A stretch of 64,000 bases of DNA. Source: Narthecium ossifragum (taxonomy: Eukaryota; Streptophyta; Magnoliopsida; Dioscoreales; Nartheciaceae). Positions within the stretch are counted from its first letter, which is position 1, and the number at the start of each line of letters is the position of its first letter. The translations under genes and the position numbers were made by a program. This document shows, in pieces, positions 20,217-35,200 of the stretch. Location: assembly GCA_963920575.1 (NCBI GenBank), contig OY986972.1, positions 6,031,115 through 6,095,114 of the forward strand, written 5' to 3'. The notes beneath the pieces are model-generated. The model made no database searches, had not been told where the DNA came from, and worked only from the letters and a program-made list of their open reading frames with translations.

Positions 20217-23200
20217 ATGGGTTCCGGAGAAGAGAACGCCACTCCGGCGAAAGCAGCCAAGGCCGCGGCTGCTCCGCCTCCGTCCATGACGGCGTCGTCG
20301 GAGACGCCATCCACGCCGATGTATCCCGAATGGGGAGCCTCCGTACAGGTTCGTCTGCTCCAGCAACAAGTACTCGTTTTCTTTATACCCAATAGTTAGG
20401 GCATGGATTTCGTCATCATTTGAGGGCGGTCTTGTGGGTTTGGGAACTAGAGAGAGAGAAAAAAGCATCCAAGATGATGATGTTCATGTGATAGATTTCT
20501 AGCAGGCATACTACAGTGCTGGGGCTCCCGGGACACCGCAGGCCTTCTTCCCGCCCGGTGTTGCTTCGTCCCCTTCACCACATCCCTATGTATGGGGAGG
20601 ACAGGTTGGTCGCCGGATTAAAAAAGATCTCCTTTTTATCCAGTTGTTAGGCTACAATTCATGTTTAACTTGGTGTTTTCGACAGCATCTGATACCAGCA
20701 TATGGGACCCCTATCCCGTTCTCGCCTATGTATCATTACCCTCACCCATCAATGGCTGCGGTAACCCTTTTAACCATCCGCTGAGCTTGGGAAGTCGGCT
20801 GAGAATCTTTAGTCATTGAGTTTTGGTAATTTATGCAGGGTGTGGTGTATCCGCAGCCAATGGAAACGGAAGGAAAGGAACAGGGATCGACCAAGAAGAC
20901 GCCCAAAGGAGGTGCTGGAAATGCGGGAGGTGATGCGGGCCCCGCGAAATCTGGGGATGGCGCTAAAGTGAACTCCGGTTCACTGGATGAGGATGCCACT
21001 CAGAGGTTGCCACCTTGATCCTCTCGTTGTTCCCTTATTCAAATCTTCCTTTTGTATCTAAGGTGAGTTTTGCGTTTGTTGTAATGAGCAGTGAATACGA
21101 GGGATCATCGGATGGCAGAGATGAGAGCAGTGACCAGCAGGTATCTTTTTCATTTTCTTAGTATGGTATTATCTCTTTTGGAATGGACATGAATATGGGA
21201 AATCATGACCTACGGTAGATAAATCAGCTGAACTTGGGCTTAGTTGGGGAGCAAAATGAGCTGTATTCAAACTTAGAAACACTTACAACTTAGTATTGGG
21301 AGTACTAATTGAATAACAGCTGCTCTTGCAACTGTCCCCCTTTTTCACGAATCTGGGTTTGATTCGAATTCATCAATAGAATTACGAAGTCGATCTCAAG
21401 GTCCCATTTTTGAGTTGTTTGTAAAAAATGTGACATATTCATTGCATTATATCTACATTCAAAAGCTCGGGTCTTTTGACTTGTTCTAGAACTGGACCCT
21501 CCAAGACGTTCCAATACTCTGGATTTGAAATTATAGACTCTTCTTCGATTTCAGCCCATCCGCTTCCAAGAAAAGGGATATTCAGCAGTGCATGTAGGAA
21601 AACCTTATTTGTTCCAAGGATATCAAGTGCAATTGGTGCCATATCTCGTTTTTATTGTTTTCGATTCTCAGAATCCTGGTTAGAGGAACTTTATGCCAGT
21701 TCCATATGTTTCTATTTGATAATGACCTTTATTATATATGTTTGTTATCTGTAGGAGTTCTCTATGGCAAGAAAGAATTCTGGTAGAAGTTCTAGAGAAG
21801 GTACAGTTACTGCCAAATTGTTTGATTCTTTCTGCCAGAACTGAACAAAAACTTCCGCTTGGCTTCTCAGTGGAAGCTTCTCGAAACATCACTACTGCTT
21901 AATGAAATAGCCCTACTGCAGAATCATCTTACAGCGGAAGGAGTCAGCCCCCCAGTAAACTTCCAGTTTCAGCTCCAGGGAGAACAGTCTCACCCAATCC
22001 TGCTACCAATCTGAACATCGGGATGGACCTTTGGAATGCTCCACATGCTGATGCTGCAGTCGTGAAGGGTAGATCTAGTGCAGTTATTGCTCCAGTATTG
22101 GCTGGCCGGAAAGGTGCTATGCCTGAACAATGGGTTCAGGTAACATTTTTTAGGCCATGGATTGTGGTTTTCATCAAGGAATTACACGCTTTTCTTTAAG
22201 ATAGACATGTCAAGTTGGTAAAGAAAGCATGTTGGGTATCCCCTTCATTGTCTTCCTTTTTATTGCTATGCGCTTCCCTTTTTTGAGACTTTTAATTTTT
22301 ATTCTTACTTAAGGTTTGTTCCTATGTCCTTCAAATTGGCAGGATGAACGTGAATTAAAGAGGCAAAAAAGGAAACAATCTAATCGGGAGTCAGCGAGAA
22401 GGTCAAGATTGAGGAAGCAAGTAAGCTCCTTTAAGTATTTTAAACATTCTCCAATATGTGACTTGTGTCCGCGTTTCCACAGCTTCTATATAATTTCTAA
22501 TCTTGAATATAATTGGTCGAGAGGCCTATAAAATGCTGATCAATATTTACATATAGGAATGGCAATGGGGCGGGCTGGGCCGGGTTTCACCCACCCCGTC
22601 CCATGCCCCGTTGCGGGGCAAGAAGTTCGTCCCATCCCCTCCCCCTCTACATTCTCCCTGTCCCTGCCCCGTTTAGGATTCTCATTTTCTTTCGAAAAAG
22701 TTAATAACACCGATAGTTTTTATCACAAATTTGATAAGTATCATATAAACTAATACAATATTATGAACTTTCAAGCGTCACATAATTTAAAAAAAAAACA
22801 ATTTTTCAACTTCCAAGTGTTCCCACTAAATAAGATCATGCCAATTACAAAATGTAAAAATGAACCCCATATTCAAAAAAAAATTAACTTTAGATCTGCT
22901 CAAAATTAAAATCAATCAGTTCCAATGTTGATAAATGTATCTTGTGAAAGAAAAAAATCAAATATAAGTGCATGAGGAATATTTGCTAATCTAACAATCA
23001 AAGAATTAGAGCATCAATAATAACATCTTATTGGCAATTTTAAGATCCTCTAAAGCACATTTTCCATCTCACTGTGGTTTCAACTTAAAAGAAAAAAGTA
23101 ACAAAATTGAATGGATGAAGTAATAATCCTAGTTGCTCTCCGCATCTGCAGTAGGGAAGATAAAGAAAAGGTAATCCTAGCTGCTCTTAAAGAAAAGATA

Positions 23201-26200
23201 AAGATAAAAGTAACAAATTTGCTAGGGAAGATAAAGAAAAGTAAACCTGTTTTTGTTGGAACCATACAGTTAATCACTCAGTCTTGCTCCTAATAACAGT
23301 GAATTAAAATCAGTCATAAACAACAGAAGCTATAATTAAAATAAGAAATTTAGAAACACAAATTGCAATGTATTATATACATCATCAACATCCATCTCCT
23401 CACAGATAGTTTGGAAATGTCCCAACTGTGCTTGTGAAGAACCTTTATTCAAAAAAAAAGACAGAAACTCGTCAAATAAATTTAATTACATGTAAAGAAG
23501 AATACAATATAGTACATTCGGTTAGTTGCCTTGAATATCAGCTGGCATGTTAGCGCACAACCAATTCTGACTGCACATCAATGCCTCCAAAGTCCTTGAA
23601 TGAAGTCGACTATGATGTGGGCTCACTAATCTACCTCCCGTACTAAAGGCGGATTCAGATGCAACTGTAGATATAGGGATAGCATAGATATCCTAGATAT
23701 AGGGATATCATAGATATCCTTAGCAATCACTTGTAATGTCGGATACCTCAAACCATTCATCTTCCACGAAGCTAATATATCAAAATCTGAACTGTCTGAA
23801 TTCCTTGGTAGCACACTCTCATCTAAGTAGTGATCCAACTCTGATTTCAAATCCGTAGAGCAAAAGCTCATATTAACAAACAAATCATAATTGGACAATT
23901 CATCTTCAGCTTCACCATTTACTGTCATAGGTTGTTGACTTGAGGAAGATAAGGATGCATCTTGAGAGGAGAATTGCGGATCCATTGCACCCTTTGATTG
24001 GTATGCGCATACCAAATCATAGCAAATTGTACGAATTCTATCAATCTGTTTCATAGCATCACTTCCAAACATGAGAGGAAAATAAAACTCCAACAATTTC
24101 AGTTTGTACCTAGGATCCAAGACAACAGCCACACCCAATATATCATGAATAACACTCCAATACTTGTCATATTTTGCCACCATCTTTGCTGCCATTGTTT
24201 TGATGATATTATTTGAACAAGTGAGCCACTTCGATAAAGCTATTCTAATCTCACAAACTTTGGGAAAATACATATTGGCAGTTGGATATTTATTCCCAGA
24301 GAATAATTCAGTCACATTGAAGAAAAGCTTCAACCTTCCACATACATCTTTTGCCACCTCCCACTCATTTTCAGTTGGCAAGCACCTATATAATGGTTCA
24401 CAATGTTTTAATCAAGAAGAGACATCTTTGTACATCAAGACAACATTAAGCATCATGTAGGTAGAATTCCATCTAGTTTTACAATCAAGAGACAACTTTT
24501 TACTACATGTAATTGCCAATTGTTTAGCTGCAATTCCAAATTTCTCGAGCCTTTTTGGTGATGCTGTCCAAAAAGCAACAATTTCTCGAATTTTACTAAT
24601 TCCCGAACCAATTATCTCCAAACCATCTTGAACAATCAAGTTCAATATATGTGCACAACACTTCATATGAACTTTAACATAAGTGTACTCTTATCAAGAC
24701 TCTCCAACAAATAACCAATCACAACATCATTTGTTGAGCAATTATCCACTGTGACTGTAGATAGTTTTCTATCAATATTCCAATCCAAGAAACAATCCAT
24801 CAAACATTCAGAAATAACTTCACTTGTATGTGGACAAGGTACATACACAAACCTAAAACAATTGTGATAAAAATCACATAAGTTTCAAAATTATGGTCAA
24901 AACAATAAGACTTCCAATTTGACAAATGCAATAAAGTGATCTTTATGAATAGCTAACAACAATGATATATTATTGAAAAACCAAACTTATGGATTAAAAC
25001 ACTGTAAAAATAAAGTAGTGTCGAAGCTTAATACCTTATAACTGGGCTTTGCATAACCCATGATTCATTCACAAAATGAGATGTAATTGCTATGTATCCC
25101 TTCTTTTGGTTGTTAGCTGTCCACATATCTGTTGTAATAGCTATTCTACTCTTGCAATCTTCCAATAACTTCACCGTTTTCAATTTCTCCATCTCATATA
25201 TTTTCATAATATCACCCTTGATAGTGTTTCTAGTGACTATTTTGAACAAAGTCTGAATAGTTTGCACAAAACTTCTAAAGCCGATGTGGTCGACTATGCT
25301 AAGAGGGTATTCATGTAAGATTATCATCGTAGCAAGCTCTTTTCTTGCTCTATTCTGGTCAAACACATAGTTAGACACTCTTACTTTCCCGTCAACTGTA
25401 CTTTTAGAGCTACTGAGAGCATATTGTCTCATGTCTATTGTTCCCTTGCTAAAACACCTCTTATGATGATCGATTAAGTGTCTTGTCCCATCAGTCGACC
25501 TCGCCACAAAACTTTTTTTGCAATACTTACATATGGCTTTAACCTCCCTATTGATAATTTTGTCGTCATAGTGATCCCAAATCCATGATAGCTTTTTCCT
25601 TTTTTTTACTTGATTCTTCTGTGACCCTACTGTCACTTGAGATGGGAGCTGCATTTGCTTCTTCAGCAAGCACTTCACAAGTAGTAGTTGAAGGTTGAGA
25701 ATTTTGATCAACTTCTTGTGAATGTGAAGCCATTGCAGGCCTACAAAAGATAGTTTTGGTAAACCAATTTATCATTTTCTATCTTTAATGCATAATAAGA
25801 AAGCTTAATCCAACTATCAAAGTAAGACTAAAAGAAAATTTAGTGATTTTCATCGTAACTTGCATATTAAAAAAGAACCCCTTTTTTTATACAAATATGT
25901 TAGGGCTCCACTACATGGATGTGAATGTAGCAAAAAAATTATAAATCATGGGGCAGTGTTTGTCCTATGTTGTAACCAGCTAATATAGAAACCAAATTAT
26001 CAAATCTAAGACTTTCAAAGCCCTTTGGATTTAGTGCTAATGGGGTCAATGTTTGTCCTATGCTTCTTATAAAACCAAAGTTTTATTTGGAAGTGGACGG
26101 AAGTGGACCTTAGGCTTTTGATTTGGTGGACCCCCAAACATAAAACCCATGCTACTCATGACGAGATTGGGAATTTGAGAAGAAGATGGAAGATGGAGGA

Positions 26201-29200
26201 TGGAAGGTGGAATATAGGAGTAAGAGAGAGACGAACCTGTGAATCAGTAGATGGAAGATGTTACCGACCCTACAAGCATGCCGATGCCGATATTGATGTC
26301 GGATAATCGGAGAGGGATTGAGGGATAGGGTTTAGTGGTGTTCTTATCGTCTATGTGATGTTAGGTCAAGGCCAAAAGTTATATTACTCGTTGTATAAAT
26401 TAATGGAAAAGTATTAGTTAAACTAATATATCTTAGTCGGTTAGTCCAGTCTTTCTGCAACTTTAATAGGACTTAGTAGTGGCTTCAGAGCTACTGGTCT
26501 AGGGATTAGTTTTATACTTTTATCCCTTAGTCCCTTATAATATAAACTAATGGAAAGCAACGCGTCATGGGTCTCGTGGGTCTGTGATCATGTAAAGCCT
26601 AAGTGGTCAGTAACTAATATATTAGCTATTCTTATATCAACACCTTTTTTAGCCATTGATTCTAAATCCAAGAGTTAGAATAAATTTATTAAAACTAATT
26701 TAAAATTACTAAAAATCATATCCGGGTCGGGTCGAAAGCAGGCGGGTTGACCAAAACCCATCCCACCCCACCCCAACGATTAACCTGCCCCGCCAACCCG
26801 ATAATTGCCCCATTTCCCCGCCCCAAGCGGGGCGGGTCAAGCAGGTTACCGGGGAAACCCGGCCCATTGCCATCCCTATTTCCTGATACCAAAAATTGAA
26901 ACTTTATATCCTGTTTGTGGATGTAAATGTGTGCATCCTTTTATGCTTGTCTTCAGTACCTTCTGCCATTGTTTTCCCAACAACTGTTGGTCAGTTTGAA
27001 TACATCTCCAATTTGAAAAGGTCCATGGAGTATCATTTTTTGTTTGGTATTCACTGTCAAGAATTTGGTTATAAAACAATGAAGGCTAGCTCTTTGGGGG
27101 GGACCCTTCAGGTCATGTAGAATATAGAAGCATTTTAATCACTAAAGATGATCCTATTTGCTGGAACATGCAATTATCTCTAAGGACATATTTGAAAGCC
27201 AAATGGAAATCTAAGACACATTTCATTGTGAAGGACTCATTGCCCTTGGGACCAGATTGTAGAAGGGGAGAAACATCCAAATTGTCGAGTCATGAGGTTC
27301 TGCAAGGCTGATTCAAGGAAAAATTTACACAAAGCTTTGAGTGACCTAGATTCTAGGTTAGAGTAAATGTGCTTAAAGCATTAGGCCCATTTCTGGGATA
27401 CCAAAGGTTAATACTAGTCCAAACTGTTTTATGTTTGTCAATGGTCCATTTAGAAATCTTCCAAGTGAAGAATGCTTCATGTATACCTAAAAAAGACATC
27501 ATAACATTTTATTCGTTAACTCCATAGAAAGCACTTCACATGCCTATTTGCCCTCACCAAAATGTCTTATTCGCTCTAAGAACTAAGGGGCTGAAACAAA
27601 AATACAAAATATCTCAATGCAAGAGCAAAGCACTCGTTGGTCTCAAAAATGGATCAGTTTCAAGATTGAGCCCTTCGATTTTTAGTTCTCAGCTGAAGTT
27701 CATGTTTTTCTGGCCTAACCTAGCTTTTCAATTTCATTCTTAAGAACTAAGTGGTTGAAACAAACTATCTCTTGCTCTAAATGCAAGAGCAAAGCACTCG
27801 GTGGAGTCGATGGGCATTTAGTTGGATTGAGTGAGTTCTTCAGGAAAAACAGACTTGACTAGTTGGAGGAGTTGGTCCCAAAATACGGGCCCTCGCATGA
27901 TCTGCATATTTAGTTTTTGCTCTTGTAGACATGCCAAAATGGAGATTTGTCCAAGCTTCTTGGTTAGTAGTCTTACAAAGTCTATTTGGACACACAGTCA
28001 CAATGCCTGCTGTATTTTTATTTTTATCCTGAAACTCGACACACATAGATGTTAATAAATAGTATAATCTAGACTAAATACATACACTCAAAAAGAATTC
28101 TAGGCTAAGTTAGTTGTCTTGTTTAACATATAACAACAAAAAACTCCTGTTGCTATTAACGAATCACCTATGTCAACTTAAAATTGGTTGATCCCGAATG
28201 TGGCGAGTGTTCCCTGATACTTCGGGACTCCTATACATGCTTATCTGCTGGTTTGTCTCTGTGAAGAAAGTTTGCTGCTTCATTGTTTCTTTTCAATATA
28301 CTTGATTTCTCATAGATGGAAGCTGATGTCCATACGCTTGGGTGGATAGAACATTTCATTAGAGAGAGAAGAAATAGGGATAAACTGCAATGATGGCAAA
28401 TTTGTCCTTGCTTCCTTATCCTAGTTATCTGGTGGGATAAGGGATGGATTAAGGATAAGGCCTTTATTTTATTCTTTTCATCTTTACACCCTAATGAAAT
28501 TTATTTTTTCTTCTTTTTTCCCTCTCATATCATTTTAGATAATAATTCTCCTTGAGCACTCTCTCTCTCTCTCAAACCAAACACTTCCAACTTGCTTAAC
28601 CTCTACTTATATGAAAATTACAATCCCACGTTTTTCCTCATTCTAGTATTGCCAATCCTTCAACCAAAAGGCCCAAAAAAGGGTCTTTGTTTGCAAAATT
28701 ATGACAAGTTGGGGCTTGTTCTAGAATAAAATCCCCTTATTGTACATCGATGACCTTTACCCGGATCACCTCCCCTCACTCCCACCTACACCAACAGTAG
28801 CGAATCGTCTCCACTTTGTTCCAATCGCATCAGAGAACGCTTGTCGTCTCGTCGTCAATTCCAGCTACACCTCTCTCTCCTCTCCCTTCTCCATAGGGTG
28901 GCGAACAGGCTTAAACGTTGCAGTGTTAGATTGTAATATTACCGTGTGAACAATCTATGGTATCCCGATACTCTGTACAGTAGCTACTCATGCCATTTTT
29001 GACATGCACTTGGCTTATATTTCTTTCTTGGTAATAGTTCATATGCAAATCTGGTATCCTATTATCTTGTCAATTCTCGAGAAGTTATCCTGAAGGAAAT
29101 ATTTTGAATCCCCATATATGACCCAAGATTTCCTACGCAGATTTGGCTTTCTCTAAGTGGACCATTTTATTTTTTTGTCAACTATGTAGAAGCTGCTGTG

Positions 29201-32200
29201 ATGCTAGTTGTGTATGCTTGAAATCCTTCAACCTAGTTATGCTTTGAGTTATTCTTATGTACCATAAGCGAGCTTTAAGGAGAGAATGGCGAATGATTGT
29301 CGCAAGGAGATGGATTTCTTGAACTTCGGGGAGGCTTCATTGTGGATCATGGTTTTGGCGTGAAATGCCATCGGACATTGGATACCTCTTGATGGGTAGT
29401 TCTGAACAATCACTAAGATGGTTATGGATGTGAGAATATCGTCACATATTGGAAATTTTGCATCATGAATGATTAATTTTTTATTAAACCATATGAAATG
29501 ATCAACATGTAAGATCATCAGATTATTGGAATGACTAGACAATATGAACTTATATTCAGGATTGGCAGATTAGAAATGGTAATGAGAGAAGCAAACTCAT
29601 ATGGTATATGGTTTTGAACTATAAAAATTGTGGAACTGAAGGGGAAAGGACCAAAGCGAAAAGATATTGAGGGGGAAGTGGATATGAGAAATTGCAGTAT
29701 ATGTTTTATCAATTGTATTGTTATTATTGATCAGTAACTTTTGGATAAGCTAAAGATAAATAGAAGTGTACATACAATGAAACTGTTGGTGGATAATGAG
29801 TTCTGAAAGATCATCCTAGAAAGCCAAAGCAGTAATAGTAAGTCTTTGTTCTTTATATACACTTTTGCATGCGCTTAGTACTATCACCTACGCTAGTTGC
29901 AAATAAGACAAAGCTTAGTAAATCAGATGAGGCCATGGTTAGCTGCTAAGCTACTAACTTGGATGAGCATTTTGAGACTAAGGGTTTTTGCATTTACAAA
30001 AGGGAAATGGATTTTTCTGTTCAATTAATATGCATAAGAAATGAGCTGAACACTTCTAAAATTCATGTTTGAGATATCCGACATGTGATGATTTTGTGTT
30101 TGGATATATTATTGGAGATATGAGGTCAATTTAAAAATCTAATAGAAGTCAAGTAGAGCTGATAAAGAAAGCATTAAGTATTGAATTAACATTAGGTCCT
30201 TATGTGATTTTTAAGTAGGTTGGATATCCAAAGGTAAAGTTTATTTCAGAACAACAGGAATTATAAAAGCTTGTATTATTGGATGATAAAGAAATCTCAG
30301 AGATGAACCTCTTGATGTGAGTGTGCAGCTGAATGCAGTAAGGACAGCAAGGAATAGTTACACGAGAGGAAGGCTAGGAGTACCATGCACCAAATAAGTA
30401 AATGGAAATGGAAAGGGACTCGATAGGCTATATCTATAGGTTGTGATGACTATAGGAGACTGTTGGTGCAAGTATCACAGATTTCTGGAGAAAGGTGGCA
30501 TGGAGCATGATCGAGAATTTGATCATTGAGAAGATGGGAAGATGTGATGAAGCTTCTCAAAGGAACTTTTAGTAAGGTTACATTAAGAGAAATGATTTTT
30601 AAAGAAGAACTTCATAAAGCTAACAAAATACAGTTAAAAATAAAGGCGTCATGCTTGTGGTTATGAGAAAGTGGGGGATTGTGCCTACAGATTGCTATCT
30701 TATTTATATGGTTGAGCTGTTTAGCATCTTGACTTGAAGCTTTATGCACTATTATTCTCTACCTCCATGAACCTCATTATGAAGTCTCCCTATGAAGCTT
30801 GAATTTGTCAACCACCCCATTATCTTTGATTCTCAGAGGAAACTATTATTTTGTAACAATTCTTGCATCAACTTAAGTCTTCTTATCCTCAATAACTAAT
30901 TATTGGTAGTGATGAAGCTTTATTGGTCATTAACACCTAAATGCATAAGGACTTATAATTCAATGCAACCCAAAATAAGAGTATCATTTACCACAGTCGT
31001 GCTTCTTAACTATTGGCATGTAACCCATTTGTGCCATTTGTTGAATAATTGAGTAATGTATTGGCATGGGTAGCAAAGAATTCTAGAGCCATTCCTGTCA
31101 ATTATTCAACGAATGGCACTTTGGGTTGCATGCCAATAGTTAAGAAGCACGACTGTGGTAAATGATACTCTTATTGCCATTCGTTGAATAATTGAGTAAT
31201 GCATTAGCATGGATAGCAAAGAATTCTAGAGCCATTCCTGTCAATTTGACCTGGCCAACTTTATCTCTAAATCTTCTACACTTTCTAATTTTTATGTCTA
31301 TTTTCAGCTTAATAAAGAGTATATTATCAAGCTAAGGGAATCCAATACCATTGATACTCCTATCTATGCCAAATTCTGTTAGGTCCAATTTGTGGATTAA
31401 CAGTCTTCATAAGCTTTATGTTTATTGGAATCTATGAAGTTGGCAGCAATAAAGCAAGATTGGAGGGGAAAAACACAACTGAATGGACAATCGTTTATTA
31501 ATGCACGTTGGCCTCTTGATTTGTGATTAGCTTCTCCGTAGCCAAAAATTTAAAAGTATGATTTCGTTAGGAACAACATAAAAGCGTCTTGAACCTATAT
31601 CTGCCAATCATTTAAATGATCATTAACATGTCAAACTTATATTAAGCAACCACAAGATGGGAGAAATTATCATGTTCTTTTGTCGTGATATGATGATCAA
31701 GGAGTATGAAGCATATATCTAATAAAAGTTTGTAAAAACTTAGATCTCCTGTGAGTAAGCATCTCATTGATCTTACAAACTGAAGATCAGAGTCATATAT
31801 TTATAGGTAAAAGAAGAAGAGCATATGTAGTTCCTATTTCTAATAAAAAAACGATTGCATTTTAGAAATCTTGTTTCCTTCTCTGCTTCCAATTTCACAT
31901 ATAGCAAAACCTATTAGTGAGACATTCAACCAATCTAGACTATCCTTTTAGCTAACGATATTGTATAATGAATGATTATAATGCAATGTGATTGCATTTG
32001 TCTTGATACAGTGACAGGTAGGTTAGTTTTCAAGAGAGGAAAATAATTAGCTCTTGATCTAGTGAAAGGATATTATCAGATCATAGTTGTCAGAGTTCTA
32101 TCTAGGTGCTCATAGCACACTCATATTTCGAACTATATCTGTGAGATGTTTTAAGGAGGTGACGGATTAGATCGTAGCAATAGAACTTCTGGAAGGGAGG

Positions 32201-35200
32201 ATGGGTCTTGGTGGAAAGACAATATGTTGAGATATGAAGATGTAAGCAGGTAAAGTTTCAGAGAATAATTAGTGGAGAGTGATCATTGTGGAGAATGTTT
32301 AGGAGAGCTGGCAGGGGGCCATCATATGCATAAAAGTTTGGGGTAGGCCAGGATATAGGTCATAACAATAAGTTTACGAGCAACAAGGGTAGTTAAGAGG
32401 TGTTTTACACCATGTGGAGGGCTATCCATCCTCCCCACGTGAACAAGAAACCACTGACATCCTTGATGTTTATCACTGGCATTTATATGACACGTGTAGG
32501 TGCATAAGGATAGAGTTTGCAGGTATAATACCTCTTGTTTCCTTCTCAGGGCGGCCCTAGTCAATAGCAATTTCAGTAGTGTTAGCGATTTCCATACCAT
32601 TAAAGACTATCCTTGAGTTAAGGTCCCTCGTTTGAAAGGAATGTGGTGTTCCTTCTTGTGGTCCTTTACTCCCATGAATAATCACATATATTCTCTGTTA
32701 CAAATCCTTAGAGACTATATTGTGACTGAAGTGAATGGATCCTCTTATGCTCCCTATGCAGGCGCCCACAAACAGTGGTGGCTATTTAATAGGACTAGAA
32801 GTGGATGGATCCTCTTAGTATGTTGCATCACTCATAAATTCCTAATAGGACTAGAATTTCCTGATACAAAACTCGAAATATAATTGTAATCAAACTAGTC
32901 CTATTGCCCCCTCTCAGGCTCAAGGTCGATTAATCAGATTTCAGTGTGCTATTTAATCAGATGCCGAAAACAACAAATATATCAATATCAATCAATCTAG
33001 ATTGAACCGTTGGATATGATGATGCCCTTTTTGTACTCTGTCACATTTTGTGTATGTTAGGTAATTGAATCGAATATGAGGTCTTGCATGGTGGGTGGGA
33101 GGCGTGTGCGAGAAGACCAAATCAAATACGAAGGCTCACGTCTGTGAGTACTGGGGCTTAATCAGTCTAATTGAGGTTGAGTGGTTGCGCTGCAAGACGA
33201 TTGAGGATAGTCGAGGTAATTTGACTGAAGATGGTGATCAATCTAGATTGAACTATTTGGATTGATCCATTTGGTACGATGATCTGCTCTCTGTCACATT
33301 TGACATATGAGGTAATTTGACTGAAGATGAGATCTTGTGTGGCTGGATAATGGCTCACGCCAAATCAGATATGAAAGCTCAAGTGTCGACTAGGACTTGA
33401 TCGGACTAGAGGCGCACGAGTCGAGGATCTGATTGAGGTTGAGGGCTCACGGTGCAAGATGATCAAGGACTGTCGGGTCTCAATAAAAGAAGGCATGCAT
33501 GAGGACATTCCGATATGAGGAACCCATGATAGAAAGAGTTTTTGAGACCTCATAGACGATGAGGGCTTGATGTGATCGAGCAGATTACTGCCATAAGGAG
33601 TAGTCTGAATAGTTGCAAACTAGGCTGACTAGTGATGAGGAAGAATAGGAAAAAGGGATCGGAAAAGATTGTACTAATATCGTCAAGTCCGATTGATGGG
33701 TTCAAAGGAATGAACCTATGTGTCAGAAAAACAAACAGATCCTTCACCTTTGTCTTCGTTAGTAGATTTCTAGCTACTCAAAGTTGCAAGTGGTCCTTCC
33801 CGTTTATCTGGTTGCACTCCCAATTAGTCTAATGCAACTATGATTCACTTGAGATCTGGATCTGTTTTCTAGATACTAAATATATTCGTGAGTAGACTTC
33901 AGTTTTTGGATTTTTGAGTTTGTTAATCCAAGGATCAATTATTTTTGTTTGTTCATGCATGGTAGAAAACCGTCTAGGTTATTGATATGCTACTATTGAC
34001 TTGTTGTCATAGACTTTCAGTTGCAATCCGAAATTGCTTCACTGCTATGATTCACATTACAAAGCTTTTCTGCTAAAAGTATCGTGTAGGAGAACACTGA
34101 GGACTGAAGATGATATCTGATGTTTCGTAATACTGACCAGCAAGATACTGCTTATTTAAGAGGTCTAAAGTAGTTTGGTGGTTGGATGAGCAATCCCACA
34201 TGCTGAATTTCAACACAGAAAATATGGTCTTAAGCTTAATCATGAGCTTCACTAAATTTGTAGGAGAAAAGGATATAACCCTGTGGTTAATCGGTTTTGT
34301 TGATTCCTACAGCAAGTTTGTTCTCAGGTCCGGGAGCTAAAGTGTAAATGTGCTTTGACCACAAAGGGATTTTAAATTTTACTTAATTTGTTGATGTTCA
34401 AAGCTTTTGCAATCTATTTTTCACTCAAGCAGATACTTATTTCCTTTCTTCCATGTCTGACATGTTTAATCTTAAGATGTGGGAGTCTTCACAGTGATGA
34501 ATGTGCAATCCTTTTAATGTTAGCATTTAGAGTCTTTTAGTATATGTTGTCATCATTTTGAGATGCATTTAGGATATCTTACATCTTACTTATCTTGTTC
34601 ACCAGCAAGAGTGTGAGGAGTTAGCGAAGAAGGTGGATGAACTGAGCAGTGAGAATAGTGCCCTGAGAAGTGAGCTCGAACAGCTTAACAAGGACTGCAA
34701 GGAGCTGGAATCAGAGAATGCATCTATAGTGGTAAGTTTTGTTTTATGCAGAGATGCACCAATAAGAATTTATTGATTGTGTATGTCATACTTGAGATCT
34801 GTTTTCATCCCAAGCATGTGTGATCATCATTAGTTTCGCATTCCTCATAATATCTGGGCGATTACTACATTTCCTTCATAATATCCATTATTTGCCTTGC
34901 CTTCTTCTGGATATCAACTTAATATAGCAACATATTTAGCCAATTGATGATATCCTCGAGAACATAATAGGTTTCTGAAAAGAACCCTGCATATGTTTGT
35001 ATTGTAAGCTGAAAAAGATTGGCTTCAGCCTATAGGCAACTCTATTAATCTCACCAAAACCGAAGAATTGCAGTACTTGAATTTCAATCACAAATGTACG
35101 AAATTTCTCATGCTGTTTATACAGATGTCTTCCTAGGCAGTGCATTTTGTTTTATTCATGCGAGGAATATGATTTTTGTGCGGTATTTCCTTCAACAGGA

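Noticed and set aside
22554..26878. Exact 8-bp target duplication for the intronic hAT
   Set aside because: The flanks tttacata and tttcctga agree at only five of eight positions, so the duplication is not claimed.
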